The position numbers and the translations under genes are program-made. Under the pieces are notes generated by a model. The model saw only the letters and a list, made by a program, of their open reading frames with translations. It ran no database searches and had not been told where the DNA came from. Source: Chryseobacterium aquaeductus (GTDB lineage Bacteria > Bacteroidota > Bacteroidia > Flavobacteriales > Weeksellaceae). Taken from it: a stretch of DNA of 64,000 nt. Below, in pieces: positions 18,256 to 27,300 of this stretch (the stretch's first letter is position 1; each line of letters begins with the position of its first letter). The stretch is taken from assembly GCF_905175375.1 (NCBI RefSeq), contig NZ_CAJIMS010000001.1, positions 930,001 to 994,000 of the forward strand. Direction: 5' to 3'.

Positions 18256-18750
18256 GATAATTTGTTAAAGTTTTTTTTCTGTTTATATTTTAAACATATC
18301 TAATTACAAAGAAAAAAAAATTTTTTTAATAAATATCAACAAAAAGACAATTATTTTATTATGTTAATAGGAAAAACAATAATAAATCAAATTATTCCAA
18401 CAAAAAAACGCACAAATTGGGATTTTAAATATTTTAAATCTTTATTTTCTTGAGTTCATTAATTAATTTAAGCTTTATCCCTTGAAATATTTCTTCGAAT
18501 CTGCAACTATCTTAGGAATAACTAAATAATCAGAAACTTTATGTGTCAAATAATTACCAGCCATTCTCTTGTTTCACTAATAAAGATTGTATTTACTTTT
18601 ACTATCTATAACATGTTGAAACATCAAAGTTTCCCTTGTTATCAATTATGACAATATCAATTTTTTTTATTTTATCTTTTGTGATTAAAATATTTTCTTT
18701 ACCTTAACAATCAATATTTTTTTGTTATTTGTATTTTTAATTAATAATTT

Positions 18751-18780
18751 CAGTTTCTTTGAACAAAGAAACTGTTTTTA
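18751..18780 (+). terminator. Orphan plus-strand terminator
   Basis: A perfect 11-bp stem (CAGTTTCTTTG / CAAAGAAACTG) with a 2-nt spacer is followed by TTTTTA. No plus-strand gene lies upstream for several kilobases. Confidence 0.65.
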
Positions 18781-18844
18781 TTCTCCATTTTTGGCACATT
18801 TGTAATTTATAAATTCCTATTACAAATTCATTTTATTAATTACT

Positions 18845-18872
18845 GATGCTCTTTTAAAAAGAGCATCTTTTT
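18845..18872 (+). terminator. Second orphan plus-strand terminator
   Basis: GATGCTCTTTT / AAAAGAGCATC form a perfect stem followed by TTTTT, 65 bp past the previous terminator and again without an upstream plus-strand gene. Confidence 0.65.
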
Positions 18873-19236
18873 CCTGTTATTTTTTGTTTGTGCCACCGCA
18901 CAACAGAACAACGCTCCATAACTGTTTTGGTTGTAATAATCAATAGATAATTTAGTTGATATATAATCAATGCTTTGAATTTCGTTGTGAATTTGCCTGA
19001 TCTTCTCCAACTTTTTTACACAATATATTGGAATTTATTTGTTGAATGGAAACTATTACTGTATCTCAAAAGGAGACAAATCCGTGGATGTATATAATTC
19101 TTCTACTTACAAATTAATGAAAAATATACTTTGTGATCATACCTCTTATGATTTTTTTAATAGAACTCTTAAATAATTGATACCAATAAAAAAGTACAGT
19201 TAATACAACAAATCAATTGATTTTCAATTTTGTACA

Positions 19237-19263
19237 CAAAAAAAACCACCCTTTTTTTGGTGG
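19237..19263 (-). terminator. Terminator of the orphan toxin-tip/immunity pair
   Basis: CCACC / GGTGG stem around an A-rich loop, followed on the minus strand by eight T, just past the stop at 19270. Confidence 0.7.
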
Positions 19264-19269
19264 CTAAAT

Positions 19270-19779
19270 TTACTTCAATTTCAATGTATTAGGATCCCAT
19301 TTTCTATAGGTAAGAACATCCGTAAGTGCACGTGTTGGATACTCTTTACCATCACTTACAATATACAAGCTAGTATGAGGAATGCCTTGCTGATGAATGA
19401 TGGGTAAAAATATACCATAAAATTCACCTTTTATATACACATCAAAACCATTTTCTGTTAGTTTTGAACTGTACCATTCCCAATCTTTAACTTCCTGTAG
19501 AGTAACTATAATAGTCCCTATACTACTAATTAAATCATCTTTATGAAAATCCTCTTCTTTTAATTGATCGGTAAATTCCACTAAGGGTTTGGGTAGTAAT
19601 TTTTCCCATTTTGGATTTTCTGGTTTTAGTTTTTGATTTTCTAAAAAGGCAATAACTGTTTGTTTAAAGGTATTCAGTTCTTGCTCTGGATTAGGGATGT
19701 TTTTTATCCTTACAATGTCGTACGTTCCTTTTGGGATTTCTCCATTGTTATTATTTAATATTTGTTCTTTTTCTGTCAT
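19270..19779 (-). CDS. Putative immunity protein for the orphan cysteine-peptidase tip
   Basis: The product has 169 residues, acidic, without signal peptide or membrane segment. I do not recognise the family. It starts 7 bp after the stop of the papain-like toxin tip and is followed at once by a terminator. This is the usual place of an immunity gene in polymorphic-toxin loci. The function is inferred from position only. Confidence 0.6.
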   Translation of the reverse strand: MTEKEQILNNNNGEIPKGTYDIVRIKNIPNPEQELNTFKQTVIAFLENQKLKPENPKWEKLLPKPLVEFTDQLKEEDFHKDDLISSIGTIIVTLQEVKDWEWYSSKLTENGFDVYIKGEFYGIFLPIIHQQGIPHTSLYIVSDGKEYPTRALTDVLTYRKWDPNTLKLK

Positions 19780-19786
19780 GATAATA

Positions 19787-20338
19787 TTATTTAATTGTTA
19801 CAAATCTTCCTCTAAATACTTTTTTAAAGTCTTCCAAAGCTACACTGTAAGAAGATCCTTGATACATTGGAAGTGGATCCCGTAAAAATACCCGTCCGTT
19901 CTCTATCTTATCTACCACCATGGCATGTGCACCAAAATCTTTATGTTGAACACTTACTACTGCTTTTCTTCCCGGTTTTTTCAACAGCTTTTCTAAGGCA
20001 TTTACACTTATTACATCTTTTTTTCCTCCTCTTGCAATGGCTTCAATGGCATCAAAACGAGATTCTTTCATAAGACCTTTTGGAATATCCAAGATATTTG
20101 CTCCTCTATTTGCTCCTTTGTGAACCGTATCTATGATATCTGCCAAATAGTCTTCGGATCTTACAATCCCCAAGTCATCCAAAATCATTTTCAAAGCATT
20201 GGAAGCACAGGTATAATCTTTCGTCTGCCCTACTATACTTCCTAAAGGTATCTCTTCTTTTAAAGCAATTTTTGCATTTTGGAAAAATGATTTGGTAATA
20301 TCTCCTCCCGTTCCCTGTTCTCCTACAACTCTCTTCAA
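19787..20338 (-). CDS. Orphan toxin tip: papain/C39-like cysteine peptidase domain
   Basis: The product has 183 residues from TTG at 20338. The frame is open further upstream to about 20487, where it copies part of the 903-residue toxin (LLSLSGELTVAIHNGLRKSAKEI) and then breaks off at a terminator. So this is a 5'-truncated C-terminal tip, not a complete toxin. The catalytic domain shows Cys44 in DYTCASNALKMIL, His138 in FGAHAMVVDK and Asp154 in FLRDPLP. That is the Cys-His-Asp order of C39/papain-like peptidases (bacteriocin-processing or toxin type). It has no own promoter visible. Probably a reserve tip that can recombine into the full toxin gene; expression is uncertain. Confidence 0.7.
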   Translation of the reverse strand: MKRVVGEQGTGGDITKSFFQNAKIALKEEIPLGSIVGQTKDYTCASNALKMILDDLGIVRSEDYLADIIDTVHKGANRGANILDIPKGLMKESRFDAIEAIARGGKKDVISVNALEKLLKKPGRKAVVSVQHKDFGAHAMVVDKIENGRVFLRDPLPMYQGSSYSVALEDFKKVFRGRFVTIK

Positions 20339-20417
20339 TTCCTCTACAACCTTCTCTATTTCATCAAGCTCATCTGAATTTTTGGCTTTCTTTCTTAAGT
20401 CATCTTCATGCTCTAAT

Positions 20418-20487
20418 ATCTCTTTAGCACTTTTCCTCAGCCCGTTGTGGATGGCTACTGTAAGTTCGCCTGATAAAGATAATAATT
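20418..20487 (-). repeat. 70-bp homology arm shared with the 903-residue toxin gene
   Basis: Positions 20418-20487 match 21997-22066 at 66 of 70 bases in the same reading frame, encoding SLSGELTVAIHNGLRKSAKE. It is the point where the orphan tip and the resident toxin become unrelated, so it is the likely crossover site for tip exchange. Confidence 0.8.
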
Positions 20488-20488
20488 A

Positions 20489-20511
20489 CAAAAAAACCAC
20501 CCGAAGGTGGC
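20489..20511 (-). terminator. Terminator of the toxin-immunity operon
   Basis: CCACC / GGTGG stem closed by a CGAA/TTCG loop and followed on the minus strand by seven T. It lies 15 bp past the stop of the second immunity-like gene and directly abuts the truncated toxin tip. Confidence 0.8.
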
Positions 20512-20525
20512 TTGAATTCATGTTG

Positions 20526-20855
20526 TTATTTCTCTGATATTTTATAATTACCATTTTCGTTTTTAGTAATATATCCAATATTAGGTCTCCCCATATCATA
20601 AACTGATATTTTTTTTGGCTCTCCTGCCTCATCAAAAGAAAAGGCAATATGACCTCTTTTAAAATTTAGTGTTTCATTGACAGAAGTAATAAAACAATTC
20701 CATCCTGGAAGATATTTATCTGTTCCTTCTATCATAATAGCAGAATCTGTTTTCATAATCTTCCAAGGAAAATCATTATCTATTATTTCTTTTAATTTTG
20801 GATAAGCCTGCAATATCTCTTTTACCGTATTTTCTATTTGTTCTTTTATTATCAT
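20526..20855 (-). CDS. Immunity-like protein, second tandem copy
   Basis: The product has 109 residues and is a close paralogue of the gene at 20926-21255 (shared KEQIENTVKEI, YPKLKEIIDNDFPWKIMKTD and GRP blocks). They differ mostly in the middle and C-terminus. It is soluble with no signal. The family is not recognised. It is the last gene of the toxin operon before a strong terminator. A 14-codon remnant of the toxin's 3' end lies just upstream of it, showing that it arose by duplication of [toxin end + immunity gene]. Confidence 0.65.
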   Translation of the reverse strand: MIIKEQIENTVKEILQAYPKLKEIIDNDFPWKIMKTDSAIMIEGTDKYLPGWNCFITSVNETLNFKRGHIAFSFDEAGEPKKISVYDMGRPNIGYITKNENGNYKISEK

Positions 20856-20857
20856 GA

Positions 20858-20899
20858 TTATTGTATTTTAATGCCTATTTTTTCTAATTCTATTTCAAA
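20858..20899 (-). pseudogene. Remnant of the toxin C-terminus between the two immunity-like genes
   Basis: Fourteen codons read FEIELEKIGIKIQ-stop, the same as the end of the 903-residue toxin (FEIELEKIGIKIK-stop). It sits 2 bp upstream of the second immunity-like gene, exactly as the intact toxin end sits before the first. Confidence 0.8.
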
Positions 20900-20925
20900 C
20901 CATATATAAATAATAGGTTAAAAAA

Positions 20926-21255
20926 TTAATCTAAAGCAACTATATTTCCATTTGAATCTCTTGAAAGTTTATAAAAACTAGGTCTCCCCATATCTGAAAC
21001 CATAATCTCTTTTGGTTCGCCTTTTTCATCGAAAGTAAATGAAATTAATCCTCTTTGACTAAATTGGTTTTCATTAACAGAAGTAATTAAACATTTCCAA
21101 CCAGGTGAAAATATTCCATTTCTTCCATCTACCATAATAGCTGAATCTGTTTTCATTATCTTCCAAGGAAAATCATTGTCAATTATTTCTTTTAATTTAG
21201 GATAGATTTCTATAATTTCCTTTACTGTATTTTCTATTTGTTCTTTTGTTACCAT
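20926..21255 (-). CDS. Immunity-like protein, first tandem copy
   Basis: The product has 109 residues, with an alpha-helical N-terminus (KEQIENTVKEIIEIYPKLKEI) and a beta-rich remainder. It starts 2 bp after the stop of the 903-residue toxin, which indicates tight translational coupling. No signal peptide is present, so it would act in the cytoplasm. The position is that of the immunity protein for the zincin-type toxin. The family is not recognised, so the role is inferred from context and from its duplication. Confidence 0.65.
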   Translation of the reverse strand: MVTKEQIENTVKEIIEIYPKLKEIIDNDFPWKIMKTDSAIMVDGRNGIFSPGWKCLITSVNENQFSQRGLISFTFDEKGEPKEIMVSDMGRPSFYKLSRDSNGNIVALD

Positions 21256-21257
21256 AA

Positions 21258-23969
21258 TTATTTTATTTTAATGCCTATTTTTTCTAATTCTATTTCAAAT
21301 TTCCAAGTTTCTAACTCTTTCAGAGTTATATCTCCTAATTTTGGATTAAAGCCTCTTCTATAATCATTAATATCTTTTAAATCAGATATTAAATCTTCTT
21401 TTTTCCAATTTTTGGTTTTAAGCAGTCTATTTAACACATATTGCTCGTGCATATATGTAGGAATTTCTTTCCAGTATTTCATATAGTGTGGTGTTTTATT
21501 TTTTAAATACATAAACATTTCTACATGGAATAATTCGTGTTGAGCGGTGTATTTAGTGAATGAAACATTTCTAATTCTTCCTAAACCATCTATTACTCTA
21601 CCAGCAAACATATAAATTTGAGGTCCTTCCCCTGATAAACCTTTATAAAGTTTTAATCCAAATTCTCCAGATGCAGGTTTAAAAAAGCCATACCCCCCTC
21701 CTTTTTGCCACTTTTCAAATAGTTTTTGATATTTTTCATTGTTTCTATCCACAAAATTAATATCAAAGTTCTTTAAACCTGTACTTTCCCTAACTTGTTT
21801 TACAATGTTTTTAATGAAAGCTTCAGAAATATCATCTTCACCATGTATAACGAAATCTCCCAATTTTCTCTCGACTTCTGCTAACTCATCCAAATGTTCT
21901 AATAGATCATCAACTTCTTTTCTAGTAACTTGACCTTCTTCTATTAAACTATCCAATTGTTTTTCAAATTGATTCTTAGATTCAGGAGTTCCTACAATCT
22001 CTTTAGCACTTTTCCTCAACCCATTGTGGATGGCTACGGTAAGTTCGCCAGATAAAGATAATAATTCCAGCCAAAATAAATATTCTGATAATGCTTTACC
22101 CCATTCTGTATCTCTTGCACCGGTAAGTTTCAATAATGCATTTACCGTACCGCTGGTAATTTCTACTACCGCCGCCGTAGCTGCCACGGCTTTTCTTACC
22201 GCTACTACTGTTCTTCCTGCTTTGCTTACAAAGCGGAGCTTGCCGGCTTTGGTTGCAAATTTAGCCAAATACCTAAATTTAGCAATATTTCCTACTCCTG
22301 AAAGTGTAGTTAAAATATCCGCAGCATATTCTGCTGTAGTAATAACATTGCTCCAGAACTGTTTTTCCCGGTTGGCTTTCAGCATAAAGGCAGGGACAAT
22401 AGAGTCCAGCTTCATATCCGTTTCCTGATTTTCGATGTCTTTCAGATAAATAGGATAGAAAGGATGATACCAGAACTGATCTATAATCTGTACCTGTGTA
22501 GGAACTAAATTATCTGTTTTTAAACCCGGTCTCATTTCTGTCTTATATTTTCCTGTCTCATACAATGTTTTTATCAGCCTTCCTTTTTGGTGATGGGTCT
22601 CGAAAGACATGCTTACATTGCTAAAATAAAAACCCAATGTTTTTTCGGAACTGTATGGTAAAAATAATAGCCCGTCTGTGGTAGCAAATTCCGGATTCTG
22701 TTCTGTGTCTGGATAGATAAATCTGGATTTTTTCCAAGCTTGATTAATCAATTTTACAAATTCTATGAAATTGTCTCCGTTGATCCTGTCGTAAATAAAT
22801 TCAAACTTTGTAATGTTTTCGTCTCCGTCTTTTATTCTTTCCAGAAACCAGTTCATAAGCCTTACTTCCGTGCCTTCTTTTTGCAAAATTACCCTGATAA
22901 GTTTTACAAAGATATTCTCTTCCGCCAGATCTGTTTTGTTGGTGAGACTATCCCTTTTTATTGCCATTTCAAGAAGCATCCATAAGAAATCATCACTAAA
23001 CATTGCTGCTACGGATTCCGGTAAATAAAATAAAGTTTTCATCGCATCCTGATAAGAAAATGTTCCTTTGTTTTTAAGGTTGTCTTCTATGGTATGGATA
23101 ATCTGATCCATAAACTGATCCCTGAAATAATCCCTAAGTACATTTTCTCTGTCTCCTTTTTCTAAGGAAAACCCTTCTTTAAAGAGTGTCTGATCCAAAA
23201 AAGTAAGCAGCCCACCTATTCCTTTAAATTTCAATACAAGTGCACATTCATCATCCGGGAGGAAAAATTTGGGTCTGTAACCCTTCTCATAATACCGATA
23301 TTTGAGAATGAAATTTCCTAACCCGTATTCCACTTGCATAAAAGGAATTAGATTGATTTTCCCTGCCTTTTCTGATTTCACAACCTGTACTTTCTTTTCC
23401 GGATTATTCCATAGGTAGGATTCATCTTCAAACAGAACTTTCACAATTTTTCCGAAAGTAGTCACATGATCTTCATAATCATAGGTGTAGGTGTCATTTT
23501 CTATATCCATCATGTATTTCCCTTTAGGATCATAATAGATAATATCCGGAAAAACGACTACTTCTTTTAATGTTGTGGCAAGAGTTACTACTATATCCTT
23601 CTCCGTATCATAGATATAGGAATAGGTAGCAAGCTCTATTGGAAATTCTATGAGCCATTCTTCATTCAACACGACAATACTTTCATCCAAAAGATTACAG
23701 TATTTGCCATAATCTGTTTTCACAAAATATTTTCTTTCGGTAGCTGTTTTCAGCAGGTAGATGCTTTCAGCATCGTGATACTCAAGTATGCCAATAATTC
23801 GTTTATATTTAACGAAATCTGTTTCAAAATTATTCTTATTTACATAATAGCTTTCGTTATCCTCTAAAGATGTGAAAAGAACTTCTGTTGGTGGTAATGC
23901 GTTTTTTTCGGCTTCTTCAGACCTTCGATACAGCCTGAGAAATTCTACGATATTTTCAAAATCACTCAT
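21258..23969 (-). CDS. Polymorphic-toxin-like protein with C-terminal zincin metallopeptidase
   Basis: The product has 903 residues and no signal peptide. Residues 1-520 are an unrecognised N-terminal module rich in Tyr/Phe/Asp. Residues about 530-615 are Ala/Val-rich and basic (AKFATKAGKLRFVSKAGRTV...), possibly membrane-active. A junction segment SLSGELTVAIHNGLRKSAKE lies at about 635-655. The C-terminal toxin domain carries AQHELFHVEMF at about 805-815 (HExxH) and EIPTYMHEQYVL downstream, supplying a likely third zinc ligand. The architecture of a constant front, a junction and a variable tip, with immunity genes directly behind, is that of polymorphic toxins. The start overlaps the nucleotidyltransferase gene by 8 bp. 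How it leaves the cell is unknown. Lysis by the upstream cassette is one option. Confidence 0.7.
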   Translation of the reverse strand: MSDFENIVEFLRLYRRSEEAEKNALPPTEVLFTSLEDNESYYVNKNNFETDFVKYKRIIGILEYHDAESIYLLKTATERKYFVKTDYGKYCNLLDESIVVLNEEWLIEFPIELATYSYIYDTEKDIVVTLATTLKEVVVFPDIIYYDPKGKYMMDIENDTYTYDYEDHVTTFGKIVKVLFEDESYLWNNPEKKVQVVKSEKAGKINLIPFMQVEYGLGNFILKYRYYEKGYRPKFFLPDDECALVLKFKGIGGLLTFLDQTLFKEGFSLEKGDRENVLRDYFRDQFMDQIIHTIEDNLKNKGTFSYQDAMKTLFYLPESVAAMFSDDFLWMLLEMAIKRDSLTNKTDLAEENIFVKLIRVILQKEGTEVRLMNWFLERIKDGDENITKFEFIYDRINGDNFIEFVKLINQAWKKSRFIYPDTEQNPEFATTDGLLFLPYSSEKTLGFYFSNVSMSFETHHQKGRLIKTLYETGKYKTEMRPGLKTDNLVPTQVQIIDQFWYHPFYPIYLKDIENQETDMKLDSIVPAFMLKANREKQFWSNVITTAEYAADILTTLSGVGNIAKFRYLAKFATKAGKLRFVSKAGRTVVAVRKAVAATAAVVEITSGTVNALLKLTGARDTEWGKALSEYLFWLELLSLSGELTVAIHNGLRKSAKEIVGTPESKNQFEKQLDSLIEEGQVTRKEVDDLLEHLDELAEVERKLGDFVIHGEDDISEAFIKNIVKQVRESTGLKNFDINFVDRNNEKYQKLFEKWQKGGGYGFFKPASGEFGLKLYKGLSGEGPQIYMFAGRVIDGLGRIRNVSFTKYTAQHELFHVEMFMYLKNKTPHYMKYWKEIPTYMHEQYVLNRLLKTKNWKKEDLISDLKDINDYRRGFNPKLGDITLKELETWKFEIELEKIGIKIK

Positions 23970-24324
23970 TCTCCTCGTTTTTAGTCATTATACATTCTAA
24001 TTCATTGATGGGAAAAAGTTCTTTGGTGGTCATATTCTCGGTGAATTTTTTAGCTTGATTTTCGTCCAATACCAAAAGATCTAGGTGATACTCTTCATTT
24101 AACAGAACCCTTGTATTTTTCAGTTTACATCTAGTTTGTACCAAAATATCCCAGTCTTTCCCTTCCAGTTCGTTCCAGCGTTCCAAAGGAAGCCTTCCTC
24201 TGCTTCCGAAAAGAATAATCTTTTCTACCGCAGTAATCTCATTAATCTTGTCTTTAAGACGCGTGAGGATATAAGGCAGCACTTTATCGTGCTGCCAAAT
24301 AGCCTCGGGTTTTACCCGGCTCAT
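23962..24324 (-). CDS. Small nucleotidyltransferase-fold protein
   Basis: The product has 120 residues. IILFGSRGR at about 40 followed by KDWDILVQ gives the GS...DxD signature of minimal (MNT-like) nucleotidyltransferases. A second acidic strand, LDLLVLDE, follows at about 85. MNT proteins act as antitoxins or modify proteins and RNAs with AMP. It lies between the 1368-residue gene (38-bp gap) and the toxin (8-bp overlap), so it belongs to the operon. No HEPN partner is present. It could modify the toxin, the large protein or a target, but none of this can be decided here. Confidence 0.7.
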   Translation of the reverse strand: MSRVKPEAIWQHDKVLPYILTRLKDKINEITAVEKIILFGSRGRLPLERWNELEGKDWDILVQTRCKLKNTRVLLNEEYHLDLLVLDENQAKKFTENMTTKELFPINELECIMTKNEENE

Positions 24325-24362
24325 TTCTAAAAATTTTAAGTATTTAAATTCTAAATCTTAGA

Positions 24363-27300
24363 TTACACCAAGAATTTGCTTAATGGAACTTTATCCAGGT
24401 ATTCTGCTTTTGGAATGACATGTCCGTCTTTATCCAGAATTCTATCTGAGCTTGAAGATCCATATTCTGGCGAGATAAATTTCACGTAACCACTATCTAT
24501 ATCAATAGAGAATTTTAATAGATCAAATTCATTTGTGCCACCGGGTTTACGGAACATAAAATTGGTGATTTTGCTTGCCAAAATTTTTAATGTAATTCCT
24601 TCATCCTCGCTTACATATGCTTCAATACCTTCGATTTGAGAGATTTCGTCTGCCAAAGCTTGATAAAACTTGGTGATTGGATCTGTTTTCTGCCATTTTG
24701 CATCCCGATCCACCAATATTGCATGTCCCATACATTCATATTGTCTTGGGAAAAGACCAGCTGCATCCATGTCGCCAATAGTTTTAAAATACATATTATT
24801 ATCTAAATGTGAGAAGGTAATCTGCATCCATTTATCTGTAGTTTGCCCAACCTGATTTTGGTTCAATTCAAAATTACTCCCGCACATTTCTCCCAAATTA
24901 TCATCAAATTTTACTCCTGGTTCACAGTTGCAAGGCAAAGCTTTTTCTACTTTCAACCCAATAGAATCTGCCTGAAGAATAGTAAGCGATGTAGGAAGCT
25001 TTTCTCTCCATGGTTCTCCTTCTTTAGTTCCTTGCGGAGCTCTCATTTCATCTACAATAGATAGGAATAAAGTATCGTCTATTACTGGTACTTCTCCTCC
25101 GTTCCAAATCTGTCCTGTTGAGAGGAAATGTCTCACCACTTCTTCAAATCCGGGACGTACCGTAACAATCACCCTTGCCATACCAGATTGCATAAAGGCT
25201 CTGAAAACAGGATCATTATCATCAAACTGATACAAATCTCCCCATCCTTTTCTTTCTCCCCAATAGTACGGATAGAAGTAGTAGCTCATAATTTCCCATT
25301 CAAAAGCCTGTTCCATAAATTTGATGAATGCTGCGTACTGATCCAGTTTTCCATCTACTTTAATGTCGGTATTGGTAAAGGTTTCTTCTGCTCCTCCATC
25401 ATTGGTATAGTATCTCTTTTTACCAAAAGTAAGATCTACACTAGGATTTTGTTCTAACATATAGGAAATACAGTTTCTTCTAAGGATGGTATTTTCTATT
25501 TTTCTGTAGAAGCCTGGATTAGAACCTTTAATTTGTACACCCATTGCTTTTGCATCGGCTAAAGCTTGTTCGTATTTAGATAATTCTACTTGGTATGCTT
25601 CAATAATTTTGTTGAAGGCTTTTTGTAGCCATGCATTTTTAGCTTCTTGGGTAAGTACTATATCAGCAACTAAAGAGCCGCTAATTCCTCTGATATCCCA
25701 AAATAGAGAAGAAACCGTAATGGCTTTTTCAACGTTGCTTAAAGTCATATTAACATTACCTCCTGTTTCTACTCCGCAAATATAGACATGACTTACAGGG
25801 TTCATACGTGTTCCTGCTCCTACTCCAACATTTATGGCTCCTGTAACTTTTGTAGCACAAAAACCATCATCTATTTTAAAGTCATTGTTATTATATACCC
25901 CTGTCCATCTTCCATAAACACCGTCTACATCTTGCCCGATATTTTTATCGGCAAATGAGAAACTGATCTTTTTACTGTATGCTGGTTTATCGTCTATTTC
26001 TACATTGTATTTATTTAACCAGAATTTTAATTTAGTTTCATCCTCCAAAGAAGAGAAGTTTTCCAATTTCTGTACACTGGACTCTCTTGGATCAACTGGT
26101 TTTACCAATTGATTTTCAGCATTTTTAGAAATTTTCATTCCTAGATTATGGAGCTTTGCAGGTTCCGGAATCATGAACTCAAACATCATACGCTTTCCGT
26201 AGTTGTAGATTTGGTTTTTTACCACTTTATCTACCCAACGGTAAACTCCTACTACATGGCTGCTTCCCTTAGTATTGTCGAATCCGTGCTTATTGTTTTC
26301 TTCATATTCTTCAATGATTTTATCAATACGTTCTTCTTTTACCTTGGTAACAATTCTGTCCAATGCTCTTGCCGTAATATCCTTGGCTTCAGTAACAGCC
26401 TGACGGTTACTTTCCTCTTTGGAGTTGTGGGTAGCGTAGTTGGCTCCTATGTTTAAGCCATACTTATTGCCTCCCATTCCCCAGCTTGCGCTGAATCCGG
26501 CCTGTGCAGAAAAATCTTTAGATTCCTGTAGAATTTTTGCAACTTCACTCTGCATTTCGTGTCTTTCCGTAGAAGTCGTATCAGTGAGTTTTTCTTTTTC
26601 AGATTCTGAAGATTTAGTAGTCTGGGATTCATTACGTTTCAATCTTCTTGTTGCTCTTTCCTTATACTCCCTTGCCATAATGTTTTCGATGTGTGCCACA
26701 TCTCCTTCCACATAGCAATAAGTGGATTGTTCTACTTTTTTGTAGTCGGTAATACCAATGTTCTTCATTCCAAATCCTGATGGAGTATATACTCCAACGG
26801 GTGTAGTCGGTGTTGTTCCTGAACCCGTTCCGGTTCCTCCTCCTGTTTGTTCTTTCAATGTAAAGGCTGCACTTCCTTTGAAAGCTCCTTGTTTTAGAAC
26901 TGCATTCATATCAGATTCATCCCTGATCATAGTAACATCCAGGATGTATGTTTTTCCATCTTCCAATACTACTTCTCCGCTTAGAATGAAGCCGTTAATT
27001 CTTTCTGTTTGTGAAGCTGGGATAGTAACTCCATTGTAAAAAAGGAAATTCACCCCATTTACCGCCTGAAATACATTGCTAGAAGTAGTTTCAACTCCAT
27101 TGATGGTTACTTTATACGTTCCTGAAACAATATTATGCGCATAATTGTCTATAGTAAGCATGATAAACCAATCATTATTATTTCTGTTGTAGGTTTTCAC
27201 GCTATACGGAATCCATCCATTGGCATTTGCGGAATTGGTAACAGGAACCACCACACCGCCTACTGAAGTAGATACCTGCTGATTAAGAACTGTATTGTCT

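Larger units (their letters stand above)
18256..19236. other. 1-kb gene-poor region with degenerate coding traces
   Basis: No intact gene is present. Minus-strand stretches at about 18440-18705 read as broken protein (MAGNYLTHKVSDYLVIPKIV... then frameshifted upstream text). About 18841-19020 reads KLEKIRQIHNEIQSIDYIST... without a start. A plus-strand stretch ending at 19174 reads GDKSVDVYNSSTYKLMKNIL.... None can be assigned to a family. Two plus-strand terminators lie inside. The region looks like decayed genes. Confidence 0.4.

Noticed and set aside
18791-18815. TTGGCAC resembling a sigma-54 -24 element
   Set aside because: No GC of the -12 element lies at the required distance, and no gene follows on the plus strand.
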